A stretch of 64,000 nt of DNA from Darksidea phi. Taxonomy: Eukaryota > Ascomycota > Dothideomycetes > Pleosporales > Lentitheciaceae. Below, one piece after another: positions 54,581 through 64,000 of the stretch. The notes below the pieces were generated by a model. That model saw only the letters and a list, made by a program, of their open reading frames with translations. It searched no databases and had not been told where the DNA came from. The position numbers and the translations under genes are program-made. The stretch spans positions 248,001-312,000 of the forward strand of contig JASJFT010000003.1 of the NCBI GenBank assembly GCA_030770425.1. The letters run 5' to 3'. Every line of letters starts with the position of its first letter. The first letter of the stretch is position 1.

Positions 54581-57500
54581 ATGGCAGCTACGAGCAACAC
54601 TTTCGCCATTGCACTGGAGTTCTTCATCTCCGATCTCAAGCGTGACGAAGACACCCGTAGTCCATTCTACAGAGAGGTCCTCTCTCAGCTCCACTCGAGT
54701 GCAGTCGACAAGCCTTCTCAGGAAGTAGGCAACAGAAGCTCGGAGCAGCTTGCGCTCTTCGTCAAACATTTAGATGAGAAGCAAAAGCGCACGAGTCATA
54801 CAAGACGCATCGCTGAGAGGTTGGAACCGTTATTGTCAGGCCTTTCTCAGTACACAAAAGCTTGCGACGTTATGATCCAAGCTGGGCCTGCTCCAGCCTC
54901 ATTGATATACGGGGGAGCCCGCATCGTCCTCTTGCTCGCGGAAGGGTTTCGGAAATGTTTTGAAGATGTCCTGTCAATAATGGAAACTATAGGGAACCGC
55001 CTTAAATGCTACCATCTATTTGCAAAAGCCTACGAAGCATCTACGGATATGCAGCAGTTGTTGGTCAACACGTACAAGAATATCGTTTCATTTTGGCACA
55101 GGGCAGCAGCCCTCTTCAGTCGCAAGGCGTACAAGACATTGCTCACCGGTATCGTCAAGCCTTTGGACGCCGAGTGGCAGCGGTTCCGCCAGATACTGGA
55201 GGGGGATGAGAAGAAAGTGCAAATGCTTGCGCAGGCGACCGACGCGGAGATGAGGAGGGAAAGGCGGGTCGAGAAGTCAAATGATCAGCAGGCCAAACTA
55301 CGGGATGACATTGTGAACTGGATTAAAGCGAGCCAGGAAGAGGATAGACTCGATGTCAGACAGGATATCCGAATACACCTCGAAACCCGTCACGATGACA
55401 CCTGCGAATGGTTGTTCCAACACCCAGATATGGAGAAGTGGCTCGTAGCAAGGAAGTCGACGTCTATCTGGTACAGCGCACCTCCCGGAGCGGGAAAGAC
55501 CATTCTTTCTTCGGCAGTCGTTCGGAAACTTCAGGATAAGGGACAAAGGACAGCGACGTTTTTCTGTTCCTTCAACGACTTAGTGCGGAAGAAAGCCATC
55601 AATGTCCTCCGAGCTCTTGCCTTGCAGTTACTCAGTCCTTCAGACCCTCTTCCTGAGAAAGTGAAGCGACTTTACGAAGAAGATCTAAAGAACCATTGCT
55701 CGAAACTCAACGATTCCAAAACCGCGATCGATGTCGTAGAGGCACTCCTGAAACAGCAAAGCAGGATTCACGTCATCGTTGATGGCCTTGACGAGTGTGA
55801 GAATCCGGAAATGCTTCTGCTCTCGCTTTGCCGTTTGCTTCATTCGAAGACGTACGGCATTGTGAAGTGGTTCTTAGCTAGGTACGTGCGTCGCGGTACA
55901 CATATCAGCATGTCTCAGTATTCGATCTGGAGAGTCACGCTATGAGGTTTTAATAGATTTTGTTTAGAACAGCATGCTGGGTTCATAACTTTGCCCTCCT
56001 TTAATTTTAGAAATTTGCTAATGCGTATTGCTACATTCGCAGCCGACCGGACTCTGACATTCGAACAATGATGCGCAAACATAGTGTCACAGAAATCGAA
56101 GCTTCTCCCGAGAGCCTCATGAAGGACATCAGGAAATATGTTACTGATCACCTCCATCACGACTGCGAATGGTGCGTTGAGTACTGGACAACCAAATCCG
56201 AAGGTAACTTCATGTGGGTCCGCCATATGATGGCTATCTTGGACGGCGAGGGCACTACTTGCGAAGATGAGATAGACGACGAACTGAACAAGTTCCCAAA
56301 AGGTCTTACTGGCTGCTACATGCGTACCTTGTCGCGGCTAATAACACGTCCCGAGCGTCATCAGCAGCTGGCCCGGTCCATCTTCACAATGCTCGTTGGG
56401 GCTATCCAGCCACTTCATTTGAGCGAGCTTACTCATGCTTTAGCGGCGTCAAAAGGCATGGAGGACTTTTCGACGAAATGCCTGCCCAAGCCGGAGCTTA
56501 TCGAAGAGCTATGCTCGAACCTCGTCATCTTTGACCGGTCGGCGAAGGGCACCGAAGACGATCCGCTTTTGAAGGTGGCTCATAAATCAATACAGGATTT
56601 CTTCGTGCAAGACCCCGATGCCTTGCAGATTCCCGATGAGCGCCTTCGGCAGTACTTCGTCTCATCTGCGAAGGCTAATCTCGAGTTAGGTCTGTCAGCT
56701 CTTTCGTACTTAAATTACGAAAGGTATCATATTCCTCAGGACGTCTCGACAATCATTACAGCGGACGAGCATTCTTTCCTTCGGCATGCGGCAGCGTTTT
56801 GGTACCGGTACCTGAGCAATACGGACTGCTCAGCAGATCTCTACGAAAAGGTCGTCAAATTCGTCAGAAGCACGGCATTCTGGACATGCGTAGCTGTGCA
56901 AACGCGGGTCGTCCCGTATCTATATGCAAGATACACGAAGAATGGTGGCCGGTTTTTTGGTGGTTATCATCTTGAAGCTACAGGACCAAGGCCGAAGAAA
57001 CAATGTGCAGATGATGTCTATTTCGCGATCCCACTTCCTAATTGGCTTGACCGAGGGGACTACGGATCAGATGGTCCACGCACCTTCGCGGCGTTTTACA
57101 GTTTCGTGACTGAATGGTATCCGGTGCTGAATTCGCTCCCGGAAGCGGTTAGCCAGTGCGTTATGGATCAAGCGTGGGAGGAAAGCCTCCCTGGTATGGT
57201 CCCATGGCGCGAGGGCAAAGTTAAAATTTTCGCCCTCTCACATTCAGACGTGGCGTCCGACGCTCCAATTGATGTGCAACTCGGCGATGGCTCACTCGAT
57301 GTACTCGTTATGGCCCGTGAGAAATCTCCCAGACAGTACCGCACAAAATGGGTGTCGCTTGCCGCTAACATCGAAGCTACTCCGTCCAATCCTCCAGCTT
57401 GTAGAGGTCGGGTTGTCTCTGCGGTTCTCTCGCCACACTCACAATTCTTCAGCGGAAATCTTGATATAATGGAGGAATACTGGCTCGTTGATACCAGTCG

Positions 57501-58728
57501 ACTGACGGCTCGTCACTATTCTAGTGCAGATGGAGGGGGTGAACTTAGCTTTCCTGAGACTATTTCTTCTGGACGGACTACTAGGGCATGGCGTCTCCAT
57601 TGCAAATCCGTGACGGGTACAGTTAATGGGTCCACGCTATCTCGTACCGCCGCAGCCTTCCACTGCATGCAAGAGCCCCCAGAAAAGAGTGACACGTTCT
57701 CAACTCAATCAAATCAAGAATCAGGATACGGTTCTATGAACCCCTCTGATATTGAATCCGATTCGGAGACGGACGATGCATCGTCCGACGGCGAAGACCA
57801 TGTATCTCACCATTGCATGCTTGTCGTTAGAGATAGAGGCGCTCCCATCTGGCATTTTTGGAGGTCAAAAATCGACATGGATGCTGTCTGTGCGTTCCAT
57901 CCCACTGAAGCGACCGCAGTCTGGAGCCAGTCCGGACATCAGCTGTGCATGATGGATCTTGAGTCCGGCAAAATCCAGTCTACGATCTTACCAGAGCCGG
58001 TTGATGCCCAGTTTTCCAGCATAGTTGCCATGCGCAAGGAGTTCAAGTTTTCTGAAACCGAGCATACGCTTTACTATCTGCTCTATACGGCCACCAAGTC
58101 CGACACAGGCTTCAAGCAATCACTGTCGCTCTCGTCTTTCTCGTACTGTGACAATCGGGATGCTGAATGCGTCCTAGAGCGAACACATCCTACCATATCG
58201 GCAGCTTACGAGAGTGCCGGCGCGATTGAGCATCCGCTCGTACTCACCTACTGGAACTCTGATTTCCTCCACGTCGCACTACCTCCATTATCCTGCAACG
58301 CGAAGATTGTGAAGATACGCCTTCCGAAAAGAGAAACTCCTTCCAACCTCCCCCAAAGCAAGGTTCAAACCTTACGTGATCCGGTATACTTCCCCTACTC
58401 CACGCCCTATCGCAATCCCCAGCTTAAATTGCTTCATCGAGCACCGGGGATGGATATGCTCGTTCTTGTCCTCGACGCGGAGTCCTCGTCCAATGGTGAG
58501 CCCGAAGTCACTAAGCCGCCAGCAGCAGCGATGACCTGGAGTCTCCACTCCCAGGAAGACTGGCGGGATTGGAATGAGGAGCTCGATGCGAAGAATAAGG
58601 ATGTCAAGGCTAATGAAGAAATCTATGAGTTGTTAAGAGGTAACTATTTAGATAAGAACAGGAAGTTTGAGGTCCCCGTGAGAAGCGGGCTGGACTGGAG
58701 GAGAAAGGCTTTTCTGAGCTGTCACTAA
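54581..58728 (+). CDS. NACHT-domain STAND protein with beta-propeller-like C-terminus
   Basis: Exons 54581-55881 and 56043-58728 join in phase across a 161-nt intron (GTACGT..GCAG), giving 1328 aa. The N-terminal domain is of the kind common in fungal STANDs (IYGGARIVLLLAEGF, DVLSIMETIGNRLKCYHLF; DUF7708-like). NACHT: Walker A SAPPGAGKT (299-307), TFFCSFNDL, Walker B IHVIVDGLDECEN (396-408) and sensor SRPDSDIR created by the splice. After the helical arm (HKSIQDFFVQDP) comes a long region with no regular WD repeats but several blade-like pieces (DAVCAFHPTEATAVWSQSGH, QLCMMDLESGKIQ), so a divergent propeller is likely. This is an NLR-type protein, expected to oligomerise on ligand binding and signal defence or incompatibility. 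Its effector domain at the N-terminus is not a HET domain. Intact throughout. Confidence 0.9.
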
Positions 58729-60428
58729 GCGGGGTGGTAGGAGGATGGTGAGGAAGAAGCCTGAGAGCCGCCGAGGATAATTTGCTACGTTGGAGCATCT
58801 CCACGTTGGATTTTCCCTTGAAGTTGGATGGAAAAGAGCTTGCGCTAGCCTGGGGAGGCAGCCGAGCGTGGGCCGGCTACCGTGCGCTGCAGGACCGGTT
58901 TGCTACAAGGTGTCTCGACTGATACATGGGGTCAAACTTCGACTGCAGTCTGCTCTACAAGGACAGGAAGCGGGACGCCATTCGCTGACCAGGAATAGAG
59001 GTGTTCATGTGCGTGGGCCCTAAATCGCACAGTACTTCGTTCAGGTATAAGGAAGCACGACTATAGCGTCAGGCTGCGTGGAGGCATTGGTTACGGCTTT
59101 CTTTACTTTGTCGAGATTACACAACTGTCTGTAAATGCAAGTGACGAGACTGCTATTAGTAGATAAATAGGTACAGATCGGAGCAGGAACTGATACTCAG
59201 AATGGATTCTCAAGACAGTCGAGTCTCTTTTATAGGTATAAACTAATACTATAAAACGTAAGCTATAGCCATCTAAAGAGTAGACTTTAGTAGTTTAGAT
59301 AGTAAAGCTTAACCGATGAGGATTTTCGTTATAGATAATCGACGTATAGTAGAGAGTAGATACTCTACTCGCTGCGCGCGGCTAGATTCCTATCCTATAA
59401 TCTATTAGTAAATACTAGGCTATACGCTTTATTAATATATGAGACAGAGATATACGCCGTTAACGCGTCGGCGGAGTATAGTTCTAGGGATATCGTATAG
59501 CCGCGCAGCGCAGCCTTTCGAGTACTCGAAATCTAGCTAGTTCAAATCGCGTTAATCGATAGTTCTAGTCTACCTGATTTTTGCGCGTGCTCAGTGTTCT
59601 GGGGGGCGGCTATTCGAGGTGCGTTGAAACAGGCGTCCTTTTTTTTGGCGGGGTGGCCCACTTGTGCCAACACATGACCATCTCGAGCAGCCTGTTTCTC
59701 CCGCCTTTTCCAACTCCCTCGACACTTGCAGCGTGCCTTTTCGCGCCGCCTCCCAGAAATGATGATTCTGGCGGGGCCGCCGGTGGTCAGGCGCCTGATG
59801 TGGCTGCGCAGAGTCTTGGCAAGCGGGCTGACCCCGGCCCTAGCCTTGCGATCTCCACTCAACTTCTGAAAACACCTACAGAATTCGCCACCTCGCAACC
59901 CTGTGGCAGGAGCGGGTCGGCCGCCCTCCTTGCTAGTGTGATTAAGGCGTTCATCTACTCTTGACAGGCTCAAGTGGCGAATCTTCACTGTGGCAATTAG
60001 CAAGCTATATAGCTACGTCGATCCTTGGCCCCCTCTATGCAACAGAGATAATAAAGAATATAAGATATAGTATATTATCTCTCCATAAACCCTGCAGTGC
60101 CTAAAGGTACACTATAGTGGATATTGCATATCCATATTCTTCTACTTCTAACTCCAACGCCAATCGTCTCCCCTAACACCGCTAAGTATACCGGTCGATA
60201 CTCTGAGGGTAGCTATACTAGGTTCACGGAGTTATATATTATCTATATACTATTTACGCTTAAAATTAAGCCTTAATACTAAGGATTCTAGAGTTCTAGA
60301 TTAGAAGGAGGTGGACTTAAAAGACCTAACGGAACACTAATCTCGATAGGGCTAATATCAGTGCGTAGGTATAATCTGGTAATGTCAAATAAGATGCGGT
60401 AAAGTAGCTTGCTAATACTAAGTATCTA
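58729..60428. other. Repeat-rich gap with a GC-rich island
   Basis: AT-rich flanks (59150-59580 and 60000-60420) surround a GC-rich island at about 59590-59960. There two long frames overlap on opposite strands (59542-60003 minus, 59581-59964 plus); neither has a recognisable motif. Near 59371-59509 an imperfect inverted repeat (gctgcgcgcggcta / tagccgcgcagc) is visible. No gene is called. Confidence 0.4.
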
Positions 60429-60578
60429 CAGGCATTCGCCGCTGCTGGCGTCCCAGATCTTGACCGTCCTGTCGCCTGATGCCGACGCGAGCCGGGCCGA
60501 GTCCTAGGAGAAGGCTACTGAGTTGACCCAACCGCTATGCCCCTCGAGCATCGAGAGGCACTTGCCGCTGTTGGTGTT
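60429..60578 (-). pseudogene. Orphan WD40-repeat fragment of HNWD type
   Basis: The minus strand reads NSGKCLSMLEGHSGWVNSVA, FS, TAG, DSARLASASGDRTVKIWDAS, SGECL: one full repeat and the start of the next, matching the repeat pattern of the intact HET-NACHT-WD40 gene 39 kb away (IWDASSGECLQTLEGH). An in-frame TAG replaces the residue before DS. No HET or NACHT sequence is seen beside it. It is a scrap of a second, lost HNWD-type gene, or of a copy that was moved here and degraded. Confidence 0.65.
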
Positions 60579-60669
60579 GTTGGTGATAGTAGAGTCTTGG
60601 CAAAGGTGGCGCGCTTACTGGTGTGGGTCACTCGCTGGTGAACCACGTTAATAGCTTCCTACGTTAGAG

Positions 60670-60777
60670 TAGAGGCTGTGCTACGACTTCGCCCAATAGA
60701 GGCTGTGCTACAACTTCGCCCAATAGAGGCTGTGCTACAACTTCGCCCAATAGAGGCTGTGCTACAACTTCGCCTAT
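60670..60777. repeat. 27-bp tandem repeat, 4 units
   Basis: Four units start at 60670, 60697, 60724 and 60751, each tagaggctgtgctacaactt plus cgcccaa. The first has cgac in place of caac, and the last ends cgcctat. Identity between units is almost complete, so the array is young. A reading frame of 9-residue repeats (IEAVLQLRP) is open through it but looks accidental. Confidence 0.95.
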
Positions 60778-61567
60778 GCAGCCCTAAGATAAAAACCTCG
60801 CCCATCGCTCGTTCAAAAGCTCCTATTAGTTCACTCCAGCATTGTTACTCTGTGCGTTTATAGCACTTATCAAGTCTAGAAATTTAGTCTACTATCGTTA
60901 TTCAACTTCTTCCCTCTTCACGAAGCCTGTTCTACTAGAGCCTTCCAACTATGCCGAGAATTACCGTTGAGGATTGCCTGAAGCAGCGGAAGAATTGGGA
61001 GGTAGTTTTGGCAGCATCTTACCGCGCTAGGCAGCTTGTAAGCGCTGAGACACTAAACAAGGGTACCTTTCGCTAACCTTAGGCTCTTCACTATAGTTAC
61101 AGGGCGCAATTGAACAAAAGGTTGGTCTATCTAGGAATACTCTTTTAAGTATTTATAAACGAGGCTTACAAAGTATCTATTCTAGAAAACATTGACGGCT
61201 GAGGAAAAGGAATTTATCCAGAAGGAACTTGATAAGGCTCAAAAGGACTAGTAGTAGCTTTCCGGCTGCTTTTCTTGGCGGGGGTGTTTTGTCTAAGGGA
61301 TGCAACTTATCTCTAGCTACCTAGGCTAGGATCTCCAATCTTGAAGTGCATTCTTTATAACACAAGTTTTTGTGCTACAGTGCGGATAGCGCGAGTGGCA
61401 CGCATGGCCAGCGAGGTAAGAAATATTGTGACTGATGGCACCGCAATGTTCTAGGAGAAGTGCTCTCTGAATTCGAATGTATTCTCTAGAGTCTTGATAT
61501 CACGTAATGATGAAAAATAAGTAAGTCATTGAAGCCGCGGTCCACATCCTGCTTCCTGTTGCATGTA
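60778..61567. other. Gene-free stretch with possible coding debris
   Basis: An ATG near 60951 opens a protein-like stretch ([20 protein letters not shown]) that soon meets stops, and EEKEFIQKELDKAQKD-like sequence follows near 61205-61245. These could be parts of an old transposase, but no family motif is visible. Confidence 0.3.
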
Positions 61568-61649
61568 TTTACGCGTGGTGTACGATCCCATGCGGCCTCC
61601 ATTCCTGTTTCGCTCTCTTTACGCGCGGTGTGCGATCCCATACGGTCTC
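61568..61649. repeat. 32-bp imperfect direct repeat, 50-bp spacing
   Basis: tttacgcgtggtgtacgatc with catgcggcctc at 61568-61599 and tttacgcgcggtgtgcgatc with catacggtctc at 61618-61649. The differences are all transitions. Confidence 0.85.
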
Positions 61650-61984
61650 TAACGTAGCCTAGTGAAATAATGTTAGCAATGTAACAGTGTTGAGATCTGG
61701 ATTAAACAGGTGACCGAAGATTTCATCGCAAAAGAGCTGAGCCACTTGATTTTGTCGATCTTGAGGAGTGCCTGGTACGTCCGTTGGACGGACATATATA
61801 GCCACACGAACAGGTTCTTCATACGCTATCGTCTTGGTTAGTGGATCGTGATTGATTTATACGCCGAAAATGCGTTATGGCTGATCGTTGTAAAAGACCA
61901 AGGCTGAAGAGTGCCGCTGAAGATGGCAATGTACTAGTTCGTGCTGGCGGCGACAAAGGAGTGAGCATGCGTACCGATAGGGAA
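61650..61984. other. Gap, nothing recognised
   Basis: No gene, RNA or repeat could be supported here. Confidence 0.4.
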
Positions 61985-62450
61985 TCGAAAATAAAGAAAC
62001 CGATAGAAATAGATAGAATAAAGAATAATAAGAATATCTAGCTAGGGAAAATAAAGAGTTCGATATTATTAATATATTTAATTATCTATATATATTATTA
62101 GTAAATTAGGAGCTATTATTATCGTATAGTTACTATCTATTACGTAAGATATCGAAATATTAAAATATAATAAGGTAATTAGAATTATAAAAAATATAGC
62201 CAGCCTAGAAGCTAACGTAACGTTACGCCGGATAATAGCCCAAGCTCTGGGGGAGAGGAATTATTAATAATATAGATAATAAAGGGGTAAAAGTAATTAG
62301 TTATAATCTAGGCTTATTACTATTACGTATAGCGTAGTATTAGAAGTTAAGCACTCTAATTTCTATATAAGCTAAGTATCTAGCTATTTATATAGAGAGA
62401 GTCCCTAGTACAAATTATCTAGGGACCAGGCTTGATTAAACGTTTCCCTA
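61985..62450. repeat. AT-rich RIP-like block
   Basis: About 460 bp dominated by A and T (aataaagaataataagaata, attattaatatattt runs), with a small GC-richer patch near 62200-62260. No frame survives. It resembles the block at 35960-36370. Confidence 0.6.
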
Positions 62451-63457
62451 TTTCCTTAGTATTACCGCGTTAACCGTTGCTTTTAGGGAATCTCCTCATC
62501 GAATGGAGTCCTGAAGTGTTCTGTTGAGCAGACATCCGTGACAGTACTCGTACGACTTCGTCGACTACGCGCAACCGCTCTGACACCGGCGCCACCGAGT
62601 TGACGGAGGTACATTCACGACGCACTTACTCTACAGTGCACTATGATTGAAACGTATTTGGAAATTAATTAAACATGGGAAAGCTTATTACGGATTCGCA
62701 GTCGATCTCTAGCGGTTGGGCGGAACCATTCGACAGTGTGTTTGCAGCGTCAACTCCTAAACAAGAGTGTGAGGCTTAACCATGTTGGCGGAGAAGAGAA
62801 GGTTAATATCAAGTGTGCGAAGAGCGTGCGATCGCTATCTGTCTTTGCGTATCTATGCCTCATATAAGGGTTAGTGAATAATGAAAGCTTAAGCAAGAAC
62901 CCACTTTATTGCCGCCATAAGCTGAGACTACGGATTTATAACCTCTTAAGATTACACTCACCATTGATGTTTCAGTTGCCTCTTACACACCGATTCGCGG
63001 ATTTGGAGGTGTAGGCCTGGGAAATAAACGTGGCCGGCGACGTGGGTTAATTGAGCTTACTAGGTTCTTCTTGTACATGATCGAAGCGCTTCGCACGGCT
63101 TCGACTTTCTTGCACTTTCCGTAGGTTTCGTAGCTTCTGCATGATGATTCCTCTTTGTCGCTGTTCCGTCTAAAACGACGCGGAATATGGCTGCAGAGTT
63201 ACTTCGCTGCAGATTGTCGAGCTGAGCGTCCACTCTGATGACTGCTGTGCGGTAGGTTGCCCGCTCTTCTTCGTAAGCAGCTAGCGCTTAGTTATTGTTG
63301 AGCGACATAACAAACTTTGCGACAATATTGAAGACGCCGGATTGTATGAGTGGGGAACAAATCTATCTGAGATCCCTAAGCTAATATACATATAAGCGAA
63401 ACATTATACACTCCAGACGCTTGTCCTAAGGTAAAACTAGTAGCGGACGAAATACGA
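62451..63457. other. Gene-free stretch before the dehydrogenase 3' end
   Basis: Composition returns to normal but no frame has motifs. The sequence next to 63457 is the 3' flank of the dehydrogenase. Confidence 0.4.
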
Positions 63458-64000
63458 CTAAGGACTAATGATCACATGTTTTCCAATCCCAGAATGTTCT
63501 GCCGCGACGTCAAACGCAGACTTCCAGTCCTCCAATGTGAAGCTTCGCGTATCAACTAAGTTCTTGCCGCGAGGAAACAACCCCCTCTCGAGCAACTTCA
63601 CGAACTGAACGATGTCTTCTCGCTCATACATCAGCTTGCCCTTTATCGAGATGTTCTTCCCCACAAAATTCCACGGCACCATCGGATTGTCGACAAAGCC
63701 CATCATGCTAACGCGCCCGTTCCGACGAAGCGCGGAAACTGCACTCCTCAAGTGCGTTGATTTCGATGCATGTGGCGGAGTGAAGTCCAAGATGGCGTCA
63801 ATGGTTCCAAAAGCTGCTATGCTTGCTGTGTCTGCCGCCTCGTCACCAGTGATCTTGACGGTTTCGATACTAGCGTTTGACGTTCCAGTGAGCACATGCT
63901 CTTTCAAACGAGCCAACTCCTTCTCGTTCCGGCCCATCGCAATTACTCTTGCGCCCATTGCGATGGCTACACGTACGCCCGCACCTCCATATCCGCCCGT
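63458..64000 (-). CDS. Medium-chain (zinc-type) alcohol dehydrogenase, C-terminal part
   Basis: The frame is open to the end of the window, so the N-terminal catalytic half is missing. It starts TGGYGGAGVRVAIAMGARVI, the Rossmann-fold GxGxxG of MDR dehydrogenases, followed by AMGRNEKEL (the coenzyme-binding loop after strand 2), IDAILDFTPPHASKS, RNGRVSMMGFVDNP and GKLMYEREDIVQFVKLLERG, ending GKHVIISP. Arg in MGRN, in place of an Asp, hints at NADP use. These enzymes oxidise alcohols or reduce ketones or enones, and the substrate is unknown here. No stop or frame problem in the visible part. No partner gene is visible to its left. Confidence 0.85.
   Translation of the reverse strand, partial: TGGYGGAGVRVAIAMGARVIAMGRNEKELARLKEHVLTGTSNASIETVKITGDEAADTASIAAFGTIDAILDFTPPHASKSTHLRSAVSALRRNGRVSMMGFVDNPMVPWNFVGKNISIKGKLMYEREDIVQFVKLLERGLFPRGKNLVDTRSFTLEDWKSAFDVAAEHSGIGKHVIISP

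Noticed and set aside
59542..60003. 153-codon minus frame and 127-codon plus frame as genes
   Set aside because: They overlap on opposite strands in a GC-rich island, where stops are rare by chance; neither has motifs.
60670..60777. CRISPR-like array
   Set aside because: Units are directly adjacent with no spacers, and the organism is a eukaryote.

Overview
The window reads as a filamentous ascomycete (Pezizomycotina) chromosome segment. Genes are split by introns of about 45-70 nt with GT..AG ends. The families are typical of that group: HET domains, NACHT/STAND proteins, Zn2Cys6 regulators, a fungal rhodopsin-domain membrane protein and NCS1 permeases. Several broken genes carry stop codons of the C-to-T-in-CpA kind left by repeat-induced point mutation (RIP). 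The species cannot be named from sequence alone. Gene-poor, AT-rich stretches with decayed repeats alternate with intact gene islands, as in an accessory or subtelomere-like region.

Layout. 1-17 kb is mostly debris around a few open genes: the end of a CorA-like transporter, a dead APH-type kinase, a HET-protein tail, an intact nuclease-fold-like gene (6.5-7.8 kb), a PHD-finger gene with one in-frame stop (10.5-12.9 kb), a coiled-coil gene with an in-frame stop, and decayed repeats. 17.2-21.7 kb holds one large intact HET-NACHT-WD40 receptor with about 13 near-identical WD repeats. 22.4-34.4 kb is a compact set of seven intact genes that looks like a metabolic cluster: NCS1 permease, Zn2Cys6 regulator, alpha/beta hydrolase, two TauD/XanA-like dioxygenases, an isopenicillin-N-synthase-like 2OG oxygenase and a GST. 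34.4-37.3 kb is AT-rich and gene-free. 37.3-40.1 kb has a rhodopsin-domain protein and an extended SDR, followed by a frameshifted relic (41.9-43.1 kb). 44.5-49.2 kb carries an intact protein-arginine deiminase divergent from a Zn2Cys6 regulator. 50.5-58.7 kb has a methyltransferase, an AAA+ ATPase and a second STAND/NACHT protein divergent from it. 58.7-63.4 kb is repeat-rich and gene-free apart from a one-repeat relic of an HNWD-type WD domain. The right edge cuts a medium-chain dehydrogenase.

How the parts may work together. The seven-gene island has divergent gene pairs, and the palindrome CGGCCG (two abutting CGG half-sites) lies in each of its four 5' intergenic regions. This suggests control by the resident Zn2Cys6 protein of uptake and oxidative breakdown (or tailoring) of an N-heterocycle or similar compound. 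The two STAND proteins and the HET and WD40 remnants point to a region active in fungal self/non-self recognition. All functions are inferred from motifs seen in the translated sequence; no database search was possible.
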